DNA of 64,000 bases from contig JAFUUL010000087.1 in assembly GCA_017483805.1 (NCBI GenBank), forward strand, positions 1 through 64,000, read 5' to 3'. Positions 1 to 6,388 of this stretch are shown in pieces (position 1 is the first letter of the stretch; every line of letters begins with the position of its first letter). The notes beneath the pieces were generated by a model. The model saw nothing but the letters and a program-made list of their open reading frames with translations. It searched no databases and was not told the DNA's origin. A program made the position numbers and the translations under genes. This DNA comes from Prevotella sp. (lineage in GTDB: Bacteria; Bacteroidota; Bacteroidia; Bacteroidales; Bacteroidaceae).

Positions 1-138
1 CGAGGCCTGCTGCTGGATGTAGTTGGCCAGTTCCTCGGTCTCGATGAAGTGTCCGTCGTAGACGGCGCTTGCGTAGTACTTGCCGTAGGCGGTCGACTCT
101 GCGTTGTTGTTTCGTTTCTTGATGTACTTCTGACTCAT
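1..138 (-). CDS. HU-like DNA-binding protein, N-terminal part (runs off the window)
   Basis: Only the first 46 codons are inside the window; the gene continues to the left. The visible protein begins MSQKYIKKRNNN and contains TAYGKYYASAVYDG followed by an EELANYIQ helix, which matches the start of the Bacteroidales HU-like (IHF/HU superfamily) proteins of about 150 residues. Members of that family are expected to bind and bend DNA. The ATG sits at 138-136, downstream of a good minus-strand promoter at 330-337, which leaves a leader of about 190 nt that contains the repeated hairpin element at 217-308. In Bacteroidales such genes often lie next to VirE-N/DUF3987 primase genes, as here. The family call rests on a short segment. 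Confidence 0.75.
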   Translation of the reverse strand, partial: MSQKYIKKRNNNAESTAYGKYYASAVYDGHFIETEELANYIQQQAS

Positions 139-216
139 AGTGGTTTAAGGTTTTAATGGTTAATGGTTTGGTTGGGGTTGCTGTGATACAGCGACATACT
201 TAACTTCTCCTTCCGA

Positions 217-308
217 TGCTTCCCTGCTGCCGTCCGAATGCTTCCTTACCCCCCTAAGGGAGCATTGTTTCGACCTCAAGGTGCCGTCGGTGGGGGTGGG
301 AGAAACCG
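217..308. repeat. Dispersed hairpin element, copy A
   Basis: About 92 bp that recurs at roughly 80% identity at 21307-21398. Its core is a hairpin: AATGCTTCCTTA (238-249) pairs with TAAGGGAGCATT (255-266) around a C-rich loop, and it is followed by a conserved GGTGCCGTCGGTGGGGG stretch. In copy B the stem differs but still pairs. Read on the minus strand it lies in the leader of the HU-like gene. Function is unknown; it could be a structured RNA or a mobile palindromic repeat. Confidence 0.7.
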
Positions 309-329
309 TTTGCATCCTGAATGCGACGG

Positions 330-337
330 CAAAGGTA
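330..337 (-). promoter_or_regulatory. -7 box for the HU-like gene
   Basis: CAAAGGTA on the plus strand reads TACCTTTG on the minus strand, a match to the Bacteroidota -7 consensus TAnnTTTG. It is about 190 nt upstream of the HU-like start codon. Confidence 0.7.
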
Positions 338-411
338 CAACATTTCCATTGCGGTTTACGAATCTTTTGCAGATTTTTTTCGATTTTTTTTTCGGGGGGG
401 ACGCCTTTGCG

Positions 412-565
412 TGTCATTTTGGTCATTTGGTCATTTGGTCAAAATCGTTTTTGAGTTTGTCAAAATCTGCACTATAATATAACTATATATATTTATATTA
501 TAGTGAACAAATGACAGAATCCGAAAATGAAAATGACCATTTTGACCTTGACCACTTTGACCACG
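412..565. repeat. Inverted GGTCA iterons around an AT-rich palindrome
   Basis: On the left, GGTCA occurs at 421, 429 and 437 with an 8-bp period. On the right its complement TGACC occurs at 534, 543, 549 and 558. Between them is a perfect 12-bp inverted repeat, CACTATAATATA (470-481) and its complement (494-505), with a 12-nt AT-only-plus-one-C loop. The whole is a roughly 150-bp imperfect dyad. A 26-nt version of the left iteron block (421-447) recurs at 6340-6365, just after the primase gene. The layout resembles a replication origin or an operator cluster; that is inference. Confidence 0.7.
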
Positions 566-606
566 TTTTTATTGGTTCATTGTGTTTTCAAAAAGTTCAG
601 GAAATT

Positions 607-638
607 TTTGGCTGTTTCTGTTTTTTCTGCTATCTTTG
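607..638 (+). promoter_or_regulatory. Promoter (-33 TTTG and -7 TATCTTTG)
   Basis: TTTG at 607-610 and TATCTTTG at 631-638 are separated by exactly 20 nt, the usual Bacteroidota spacing. It lies 33 nt upstream of the ATG at 671 and should drive the frameshifted exported-protein gene. Confidence 0.75.
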
Positions 639-670
639 TGCATTGAAAATATATAAATGGAGTAAAAGGT

Positions 671-1157
671 ATGCTGATGAAGCGATTAATCTTGATTTTG
701 TTGTTCTGTTGCTCAATGATAACCACTTATGCAGCGGAATTTCGCGGTGTGGGAACTAATGCTGCGTTTTTGTGCCTATAAATTTGATGGTCATTACTTT
801 CTAATCCTATCGTTTAAGGACGATGCAAAGTATCGACTTACCAATCTAACGACGGTAAAGATTAAACTGAATGACGGCTCTGTCCTGAAACTTGAGGGAT
901 ATGAAGGAAGTAGGAAAACATCTTCAAGTTCTGTTTATTGGGGAACAGGCTTTTCAACTTCCAGTGCAAACGAACGACATTACGCCATTGTTGAGATCTC
1001 GCAAGAGCAGATGGAAAAACTAAAGGTGGGTGTAGATAAGGTTGCTATCAACACTATTCCAGAAGTATATAAACTGCATAAATGGAATGGAAAGGCGAAA
1101 TTCGGTTCTACCCTCTATGAAGATTTCGTAAGTTTAAAGGATGATTTTGATGAATAG
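671..1157 (+). pseudogene. Exported hypothetical protein disrupted by a frameshift
   Basis: The first reading frame (671-781) encodes a clear signal peptide, MKRLILILLFCCSMITTYAA, then EFRGVGTNAAF and a stop at 779-781. The rest of the protein lies in another frame and runs to 1157; it contains KFDGHYFLILSFKDDAK and KIKLNDGSVLKLEGYEG. Removing one T from the T5 run at 767-771 joins the two frames into one exported protein of about 160 residues. I do not recognise the family; it looks like a small periplasmic or secreted protein. The break may be a true null mutation, a slippage-variable homopolymer or a sequencing error. The promoter at 607-638 is intact. Confidence 0.65.
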
Positions 1158-1190
1158 GAAAGACAGAAGAAGGTGCGATAGACGCTCTTT

Positions 1191-1232
1191 GCCCCTCGTC
1201 AAAATCTTGCCTTCACAAACTTTAACCCAAAT
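1191..1232. repeat. Direct repeat, copy 1
   Basis: About 42 nt, GCCCCTCGTCAAAATCTTGC continuing into CTTCACAAACTTTAACC, that recurs with a few differences at 2014-2054. The two copies bracket the nuclease-like ORF and the small RNA candidate. Confidence 0.75.
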
Positions 1233-1247
1233 CATTCACTTGACATC

Positions 1248-1832
1248 ATGATGGCGAAGGGCGATATACGAGCAGAACTGGAGTTGCTGAAATCGCTCGA
1301 AGGTGCTGCCTTCGGTATCAAACTGAAGGAGATTGCCGCCAGGAAGGAGTTTCGCGCCCTTCCCGGCGAGCCTTTCATCTATACCGTCGGAGGTAAAAAA
1401 CAACGGACCTTTGATCAGAGACAGGAAGTGCAGGACGATGACTTCCCGTCACTTCTCATGGCGGCACGCAAGGCCGTGGAGCATGGCTACCGTGTGTTCA
1501 TCCTGCCCAATCCCTATGGGATGAAAACACCTGACTACATTTTGGAGCGCCGTGGGGTGTACAAGTTGTTCGACCTGAAGAACATCAGCGGAAAGAATAT
1601 CGTGCTGACCAGGCTCAACGAGTCTGCCGAACAGGCCAACCGTGCGCTACTGAACATGCCGGGGAAGTATAATACCCGTCTACTGGCAGCCGACATCAAG
1701 AACTATTTTGAGTCGAACGAGAAGGCTCTTGAGGTGTTGATTTTCAGAAGGAAGTACGAGTTGTCGATATTCAGGAGATTCGCCCTTTCGGCCCGTTTCT
1801 ATACGGAATTCAAGAAACTCTATGAAAAATAA
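1248..1832 (+). CDS. CdiA-CT/BECR-like nuclease-domain protein, possible toxin
   Basis: A 194-residue protein with no signal peptide. Residues about 82-130 contain GYRVFILPNPYGMKTPDYIL, then GVYKLFDLKNISGKN and LTRLNESAEQANRALLNM. This pattern is what I associate with the CdiA C-terminal tRNase-like (BECR-fold) domains found at the ends of contact-dependent toxins and some phage head proteins. Here the domain is nearly free-standing, with about 80 residues in front, so it could be an orphan toxin or a fragment of a larger effector. Two ATGs are adjacent at 1248 and 1251. No immunity gene is obvious, but a convergent small RNA candidate ends at the stop codon. The unit lies between direct repeats. 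Family assignment is from memory of motifs and is moderate. Confidence 0.5.
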   Translation: MMAKGDIRAELELLKSLEGAAFGIKLKEIAARKEFRALPGEPFIYTVGGKKQRTFDQRQEVQDDDFPSLLMAARKAVEHGYRVFILPNPYGMKTPDYILERRGVYKLFDLKNISGKNIVLTRLNESAEQANRALLNMPGKYNTRLLAADIKNYFESNEKALEVLIFRRKYELSIFRRFALSARFYTEFKKLYEK

Positions 1833-1948
1833 AAGCCACCCGCAGGTGACTTTTAAATGGAGCAGGGTCGATGAAGGCTTACTCCTCTCGGCATTCTCAG
1901 CCTCTAAGGCCTCACATGTTTACCGGATAGCCAAGAATTACTCCTTGA
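1826..1948 (-). ncRNA. Candidate small RNA with its own promoter and terminator
   Basis: The minus strand has a consensus promoter (TTTG at 1985-1982, 20-nt spacer, TATCTTTG at 1961-1954). About 115 nt downstream is a terminator hairpin at 1831-1854, followed by a T-rich run. There is no meaningful ORF between them. The predicted transcript can fold: CTTGGC pairs with GCCGAG, enclosing a GCCT-TAG-AGGC hairpin, and a GGAG/CTCC helix precedes the terminator. It is convergent with the nuclease-like ORF and stops at that gene's stop codon. I do not recognise it as a named RNA family; a TPP-riboswitch match was considered and rejected. Confidence 0.6.
1831..1854. terminator. Bidirectional terminator hairpin
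   Basis: AAAAGCCACC (1831-1840) pairs with GGTGACTTTT (1845-1854) with one wobble and a CGCA loop. The minus-strand exit is TTTTATTTTT, so it fits best as the small RNA terminator; it can also end the nuclease-like gene. Confidence 0.7.
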
Positions 1949-1953
1949 CGCTG

Positions 1954-1985
1954 CAAAGATAGGCATTTTTCTTTTATCATCCAAA
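1954..1985 (-). promoter_or_regulatory. Promoter for the minus-strand small RNA
   Basis: CAAAGATA at 1954-1961 (TATCTTTG on the minus strand) and CAAA at 1982-1985 (TTTG on the minus strand) are 20 nt apart. This is one of the best promoter matches in the window, and no protein gene lies downstream of it. Confidence 0.7.
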
Positions 1986-2013
1986 TATTTCAATAAATTT
2001 TTTATAAGTTTTT

Positions 2014-2054
2014 GCCCTCGCCAGATCTTGGCTTCACAAACTTTAACCGAAAAT
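2014..2054. repeat. Direct repeat, copy 2
   Basis: About 41 nt matching 1191-1232, including the identical core CTTCACAAACTTTAACC. It closes the roughly 820-bp unit that holds the nuclease-like ORF and the small RNA. Confidence 0.75.
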
Positions 2055-2091
2055 AGTTTCCCGTTCGTGCGCCGATGAGCGGGGAATTTTG

Positions 2092-2099
2092 TATCTTTG
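2092..2099 (+). promoter_or_regulatory. -7 box for the coiled-coil gene
   Basis: TATCTTTG lies 50 nt upstream of the ATG at 2149. A GC-rich hairpin (2060-2066 with 2077-2084) and AATTTT directly precede it and may insulate it from upstream transcription. Confidence 0.65.
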
Positions 2100-2148
2100 C
2101 GCTCGTTTTTTTCTATATAGTTACACTAAACACATATTACACTAACCG

Positions 2149-2721
2149 ATGGAAATAGATTTTAAGGTACTGAAAGATTGGAGAGACGAGGCCCGGCGCA
2201 CGCTGGAGGGCGAGCAGGAGCGGCTGATGGAGAGGTATGAGCAGATAGGCACCTACCTGAAGGCGCTGGAGGTGACGGACGATCTGACTCGCGAGATTGA
2301 TCGGCTGAACGAGGAGGCCCAGAAGCGCGACGAGGAGGCCGACGCGCTGCGGCAGCAGTTGCAGGAGGAGAGGGAGCGCTCGCAGGAACTGGAGATGAGG
2401 CTGAAGGAACTGAGCAAACTGTCGGCCGGCGTGGCCAGGAAATCGTCGAACGAGGAGGTGCTGAAGGCGCTGCGCACGTTTGTGAACAAGTCGAAGCAGA
2501 AGCGCATCGAGAAGCGCACGGCGGTGAAGGAGATGGTGCTGGAACTGGTGGTGGCCAACGGCATCGTGCTGCCTGAGGACTTGGCCACGACGCTGGAGGG
2601 CCTGGACGACGAGGATCGGGAGGCGAAGGTGGTGAACGTGGCGGGCAACTACAACGACATTCACGACAACCGACGGGTGGACATGAACGGAAAGACGAAG
2701 GGCGAAAATGGCAGGAAATAA
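2149..2721 (+). CDS. Coiled-coil hypothetical protein of the primase cassette
   Basis: A 190-residue soluble protein. Residues about 15-105 are highly charged with heptad-like spacing (for example EEADALRQQLQEERERSQEL), so a long coiled coil is expected. Residues 100-160 form a basic, then acidic, helical region. The tail has NVAGNYNDIHDNRRVDMNG. The Y-x-DIHDN motif there recurs at the start of the next gene, which overlaps this one by 14 nt, so the two proteins are probably co-translated and related in function. I do not know a characterised homologue. GC content is higher than in the flanking intergenic DNA, as in the rest of the cassette. Confidence 0.7.
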   Translation: MEIDFKVLKDWRDEARRTLEGEQERLMERYEQIGTYLKALEVTDDLTREIDRLNEEAQKRDEEADALRQQLQEERERSQELEMRLKELSKLSAGVARKSSNEEVLKALRTFVNKSKQKRIEKRTAVKEMVLELVVANGIVLPEDLATTLEGLDDEDREAKVVNVAGNYNDIHDNRRVDMNGKTKGENGRK

Positions 2722-3142
2722 GATCTACGTGCAGGGGTCGTATATCGACATCCACGACAACGAGAATGTCTATCTGTCGGTCGATAAGGCCGAGGTGAGG
2801 GTGGCCGACGGGGTGAAGGAGCAGTCGGCCGAAGAGTCCGTCGCCGTCGCGGGGCCGTGCGCCGTGCTGAGGAGCGACGAGGCCCTCCGGCTGTGGGCGG
2901 CTGCGCGCGAGGCAGGATGGGTGGACGATGACTGTCAGCCGCTGCTGTCGCGCACGCTGAGTGCGGTGCTGGCCGACCACATGGCATCGCTGCTGAACTT
3001 GAAGAACAAGTGGAAGACCTTTGAGGCGTTCTGGCATCGCAACAACATGCGCGGCGACTACAACGATGCGCTCGACCAGAAGCAGTATGGTCAGTTTAGG
3101 GAGAAGATGCTGAGACTGATCACTCTTCAGAGAGAGGCCTGA
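2708..3142 (+). CDS. Hypothetical protein with Y-x-DIHDN motif
   Basis: A 144-residue soluble protein that starts inside the end of the coiled-coil gene. The N-terminus reads GNKIYVQGSYIDIHDNENVY, and residues 25-50 are an acidic segment. Residues about 55-140 look helical and include a Trp-rich stretch (LKNKWKTFEAFWHRNN). The shared Y-x-DIHDN motif and the overlap suggest that it acts with the upstream protein. The gene ends just before a strong terminator at 3168-3198. No domain of known function was recognised. Confidence 0.7.
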   Translation: MAGNKIYVQGSYIDIHDNENVYLSVDKAEVRVADGVKEQSAEESVAVAGPCAVLRSDEALRLWAAAREAGWVDDDCQPLLSRTLSAVLADHMASLLNLKNKWKTFEAFWHRNNMRGDYNDALDQKQYGQFREKMLRLITLQREA

Positions 3143-3167
3143 TTATCAATCACTTTCGTTAACTCGT

Positions 3168-3208
3168 ACCCCCTACGCGTACCCATCGCGTAGGGGGTTT
3201 TTCTTTTT
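3168..3208 (+). terminator. Strong intrinsic terminator
   Basis: ACCCCCTACGCG (3168-3179) pairs perfectly with CGCGTAGGGGGT (3187-3198) across a 7-nt loop, followed by TTTTTCTTTTT. It ends the two-gene coiled-coil unit. Confidence 0.85.
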
Positions 3209-3217
3209 CCTTTGTCG

Positions 3218-3225
3218 TACCTTTG
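3218..3225 (+). promoter_or_regulatory. -7 box for the OB-fold gene
   Basis: TACCTTTG lies 21 nt before the ATG at 3247. It overlaps an in-frame ATG at 3223, which therefore cannot be the start. Confidence 0.7.
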
Positions 3226-3246
3226 CACCGTCGAAAAGATACATTG

Positions 3247-3531
3247 ATGGAAACAAAGATCTTGAAAGTGGTACGCCAGGGCGAGGCCTTCAGCGTACAG
3301 TCAGCGAAGAGTGAGAACGGACAGATCTGCAAGTGCAATATCGTGCTTCGCGAACTGGGCGGCTCAAAGTTTGAAAACGAGTATGTGTGTGCGATGCTGG
3401 GCAACCTGGCCGCATGCAGGTTCTACGAGGGCGATGTGGTCTTGGCCACGCTCCGTTTCTCTACGCACGAGTATCAGGGACAGACGTTTCAGGAAGTGCT
3501 GGCCACGGATATCGTGAAACTTAACAAATAA
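3247..3531 (+). CDS. Small OB-fold (SSB-like, DUF3127-like) protein
   Basis: A 94-residue protein. The alternation of strands, with CKCNIVLRELGG, YVCAMLGNLA, FYEGDVVLATLRF and YQGQTFQEVLATDI, resembles the compact OB-fold proteins of Bacteroidota (DUF3127 group), which are thought to bind single-stranded DNA. The start at 3247 is chosen because the upstream in-frame ATG lies inside the promoter. It has its own promoter after a terminator and lies 0.8 kb before the primase gene, which suits a DNA-replication accessory role. It is shorter than bacterial SSB and lacks the acidic SSB tail. Function is inferred from fold-like sequence only. Confidence 0.55.
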   Translation: METKILKVVRQGEAFSVQSAKSENGQICKCNIVLRELGGSKFENEYVCAMLGNLAACRFYEGDVVLATLRFSTHEYQGQTFQEVLATDIVKLNK

Positions 3532-3627
3532 TCACTAACCTGAGTTGAGGTCGAGGGAATCAATTGAGCATCAGCAATGATGTAGGCGCCTTTCTCGAAA
3601 ACTTCTCTCGCAAAATCAACTCAAAAA

Positions 3628-4017
3628 ATGAAGAATCGAGTTTTTATCGGCAATCTCCAGATGGAGACACAGACAGTGTTTACCGAGAATGGTAACATCA
3701 ACATCTATCCCTGCGCCTTCGAGCAGGGGCAGCACATCGTCTGCGGCGGCGGTGGCGAGGTGAGCCAGAAGGGCCGCATGGTGACGGAGGATGACGGCAC
3801 GAGCCGCTTCACGCCCTACGCCAAGGACAGCGGCAGCCGCTACACGACGCTCTTCCGCACGGCTCACGGCGAGGTGAAGGAGACGCTGGGGAGCGTGATC
3901 TTCCAACTGCGGTTCCCCAAACGGCTGGGCAAGGCGCTCATCGAGGCGCTCTATCGCGACGAGGCGGAGCAGCAGGCGGCGTTTATCAAGACACGTAAAA
4001 CCGAAACGCAGTGGTAG
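3628..4017 (+). CDS. Hypothetical protein upstream of the primase gene
   Basis: A 129-residue soluble protein. It has an N-terminal beta-rich part (RVFIGNLQMETQTVFTEN) with a CGGGGEVSQKG glycine run at about residues 39-49, and a helical C-terminus (RLGKALIEALYRDEAEQQAA). No known domain was recognised. Its stop codon is one base before the primase start, so the two are almost certainly co-translated. The 96-nt gap upstream contains an 8-bp inverted repeat (TGAGTTGA at 3541, TCAACTCA at 3616) around a 67-nt loop, which could be a leader structure. Confidence 0.65.
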   Translation: MKNRVFIGNLQMETQTVFTENGNINIYPCAFEQGQHIVCGGGGEVSQKGRMVTEDDGTSRFTPYAKDSGSRYTTLFRTAHGEVKETLGSVIFQLRFPKRLGKALIEALYRDEAEQQAAFIKTRKTETQW

Positions 4018-4018
4018 T

Positions 4019-6325
4019 ATGAGTGTATATGTGATTTACTACAAGGACGGGGCGAAGATGATGCGCCCTGTCCTCAAGAGAGAGGAGTATCTGGCACTGC
4101 GCGGCACGGCGAAGCAGAAGGCCATCGTGAAGACCGTGCGCGAGGGTGACGAGCGGCAGAAGATGCGCCTGGTGCAGATGAACTACTCGTGCCTGCCCAA
4201 TGAGGACGGCTCGCTGAAGGGGTCGACCAGGATGAGCACCACCGTGGGCATGGACATCGACCACATCCCTGCCGAGCAGATGCTGCCGCTGAAGGAGCGC
4301 ATCCTGCAGAAAAGGCAGGAACTGGGCCTGATGATGCTGGAACGGAGTGCACGGGGCGAGGGCTATCACCTGGTGTTCCGCCGTCGGCCGGAACTCTCGC
4401 AGGAGGAGAACCTGAAGTGGGCGAGCGAACTCTTGAAGGTGGAATACGACGATGGGGCGAAGGACGTCACCCGCGTGTTTTTCACCACCACGGACAGCGA
4501 GGAGGATCTGCTGTTTCTGGACGATGCCATCTTTCGTTCAGAGGAGACCGCAGGGGCCAGGGATTCAGCGGATGGTGCGCCTCTGGCAAATCAGGAAATC
4601 CTCGAAGCCACAGAGTCCTCGGACAAGAAATTTCCGAGCGAGTTCAAGGGCGTCTCTTACGCCGCCATCATCGCTGAGTACTGGCGCAGAACGGGCGGTG
4701 AGCCCTCAGAGGGCGAGCGCAACAAGCGGCTGCATCAGTTGGCGGCCAACCTTCGTGCCATCTGCGATGACTCTGAGGAGTGGCTGCTGGAGGTGATGCC
4801 TCGCTACGGATTGTCGGAGCAGGAGATGAGGAGCATCGTCCGCTCGGCTTGCAAGGAACCTACCAAGGGCTCGCGCGCGATGGATCAGATATTGGCAGAT
4901 TACACAGCGGATTGCACAGCGGAACAGCCCCTTCTGTGTAATGATGACGCGGATTGCACAGCGGCTGCGACCCCTCTGTGCAATTTGAGGCTGCCGCAGG
5001 GCGTGCGCGAGTCGATAGCGGCCGTAGGGCCGCAGTTGGCCATGCCGGTGGTCGTGGCCGTCTGTCCCTGCATCGGAGCATTGGCTACGGGCGTGGTGCT
5101 CGACGTTCACGGGCGTAAGAAGGGGTTGAACCTCATCTCGTACATCGCCGGTGACTTTGCCTCGGGCAAGGGCGACATCGACCCCGTGGTGGATGCCTGG
5201 ATGAGCGAGGTGAGGGCACTGGACAAGATGTACCAGGTGCAGGAGGAGGAGTGGCGACAGAAGAAGCGGGCGGCGAAGAACAAGAAGGAGCAGCCCGAGG
5301 AACCGAAGTTGCCGGTGCGCTGCCTGACGCTGAACAACACGGTGGCCAATCTGGCCGAGCGTCTGGCCAACACGGAGGGACGGCACGCTTTTTCCTTTAC
5401 CCCCGAGGCCGACACGGTGGCGCAGAAGTGGAAGTCGGCCCTGAGCGACTTTTCGGTGATGCTGCGTCAGTCGTACGACGGCACGAAGTATGAGCGCGAG
5501 GCCCGAAGTGCCGATGCCGTCAACGTACACATAGAGCACCTGCTGTGGAACGTCACGATGTGCGGCACGCCCGATGCCCTCTATCGCGTCGTGTCGAACT
5601 ATACCGACGGATTCCAGAGCCGCATCGCCGTGGCCCGCACGCCCGACAACACCTTTGCACCGCTGGAGGAGAAGCCCTACGTGCTGACCGAGCGACAGGC
5701 GGAGCGCATCCAGCAGGTGGCCCATCTGCTGCCGCTGATGCAGGGCGAGGTGGTGCTGCCGAAACTCGAACAGAAGGGGCGCGAGTGGGTCGAGCGGATT
5801 CGCATAGAGACGATGATGAACGACGACAAGGTGCGTGCCCGCCAGCGCTTCCGCATCTGCGTGACGGCACAGCGTATGACCTGCTGCCTGATGCTCTGCC
5901 GGGTGTGCGAGACGCTCATCCAGAAGTATGGATTAAGCGGTGCCGAGGCACGGCTGAAGCAGAATCCCAATCTGTGGAAAGAGCAACTCCTGAAGGCTCA
6001 GACGCCACAGATGCTGAAGGCCTACGACGTGATAGCCGACTCGCTGCTGGAGAACGCCCTCCACTTCTTCCGCGAGCGCATAGAGAACGCCTTCACCAGC
6101 CGCGAATATGCCGGATACCCGAGTGGCGAACGGCTGAAGCGCGGCAAGAACGACACCATCTACGAGCGGCTGGACGTGCAGTTCACCATCGAGCAGGCCA
6201 TGCAGCACTCGGTGGCCGTGAAAGGGGGCGGCGTGACCCGCAACAGCGTCCGCCAGATGCTGAAGAACTGGCGCAACCAGGGACTCATCGTGCAGACGGA
6301 GGAAGGTAGATACATGAAGAAGTGA
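4019..6325 (+). CDS. VirE-N (BT4734-like)/DUF3987 primase-helicase-like protein
   Basis: 768 residues. Residues 1-175 match the VirE N-terminal/BT4734-like domain, with GMDIDHI at 77-83, GEGYHLVFR and TRVFFTTTD; these are acidic, primase-like motifs. Residues about 330-740 match DUF3987, with YIAGDFASGKGD near residue 380 serving as a P-loop-like nucleotide-binding motif. A Cys-containing linker (about 294-322) carries two repeats of DCTAxxxPLC encoded by palindromic DNA. Such proteins are common in Bacteroidales genomic islands and are assumed to act in DNA replication or priming, but no reaction has been shown to my knowledge. The iteron copy at 6331-6365 directly follows the stop codon. 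Confidence 0.8.
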   Translation: MSVYVIYYKDGAKMMRPVLKREEYLALRGTAKQKAIVKTVREGDERQKMRLVQMNYSCLPNEDGSLKGSTRMSTTVGMDIDHIPAEQMLPLKERILQKRQELGLMMLERSARGEGYHLVFRRRPELSQEENLKWASELLKVEYDDGAKDVTRVFFTTTDSEEDLLFLDDAIFRSEETAGARDSADGAPLANQEILEATESSDKKFPSEFKGVSYAAIIAEYWRRTGGEPSEGERNKRLHQLAANLRAICDDSEEWLLEVMPRYGLSEQEMRSIVRSACKEPTKGSRAMDQILADYTADCTAEQPLLCNDDADCTAAATPLCNLRLPQGVRESIAAVGPQLAMPVVVAVCPCIGALATGVVLDVHGRKKGLNLISYIAGDFASGKGDIDPVVDAWMSEVRALDKMYQVQEEEWRQKKRAAKNKKEQPEEPKLPVRCLTLNNTVANLAERLANTEGRHAFSFTPEADTVAQKWKSALSDFSVMLRQSYDGTKYEREARSADAVNVHIEHLLWNVTMCGTPDALYRVVSNYTDGFQSRIAVARTPDNTFAPLEEKPYVLTERQAERIQQVAHLLPLMQGEVVLPKLEQKGREWVERIRIETMMNDDKVRARQRFRICVTAQRMTCCLMLCRVCETLIQKYGLSGAEARLKQNPNLWKEQLLKAQTPQMLKAYDVIADSLLENALHFFRERIENAFTSREYAGYPSGERLKRGKNDTIYERLDVQFTIEQAMQHSVAVKGGGVTRNSVRQMLKNWRNQGLIVQTEEGRYMKK
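4900..4983. repeat. In-frame palindromic repeats in the primase linker
   Basis: TTACACAG (4900-4907) is the exact complement of CTGTGTAA (4934-4941), and TTGCACAG (4954-4961) of CTGTGCAA (4976-4983); TTGCACAG also occurs at 4912-4919. Each unit encodes DCTA, a short spacer, then PLLC or PLC. This looks like a duplicated in-frame palindromic insert. Confidence 0.65.
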
Positions 6326-6330
6326 TGAGT

Positions 6331-6365
6331 GGTCACGATGGTCATTTGGTCATTTGTCAAAATCG
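6331..6365. repeat. Iteron copy after the primase gene
   Basis: GGTCA at 6331, 6340 and 6348, then GTCAAAATCG. Positions 6340-6365 equal 421-447 except for one missing G. It directly follows the primase stop codon. A tandem 15-bp repeat (GAAACATGGAACT) follows at about 6369-6396, overlapping the start of the next gene. Confidence 0.75.
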
Positions 6366-6388
6366 ATTTGAAACATGGAACTTGAAAC

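Noticed and set aside
1826..1948. TPP riboswitch, because of a GGCTGAGA-like stretch on the minus strand
   Set aside because: The second conserved half (ACCTGATCTGG-type) is missing and the RNA ends in its own terminator without a thiamin gene behind it.
3541..3623. Inverted repeat TGAGTTGA/TCAACTCA as a riboswitch
   Set aside because: Only 8 bp with a 67-nt loop and no recognisable riboswitch core; it is noted in the neighbouring gene entry only.
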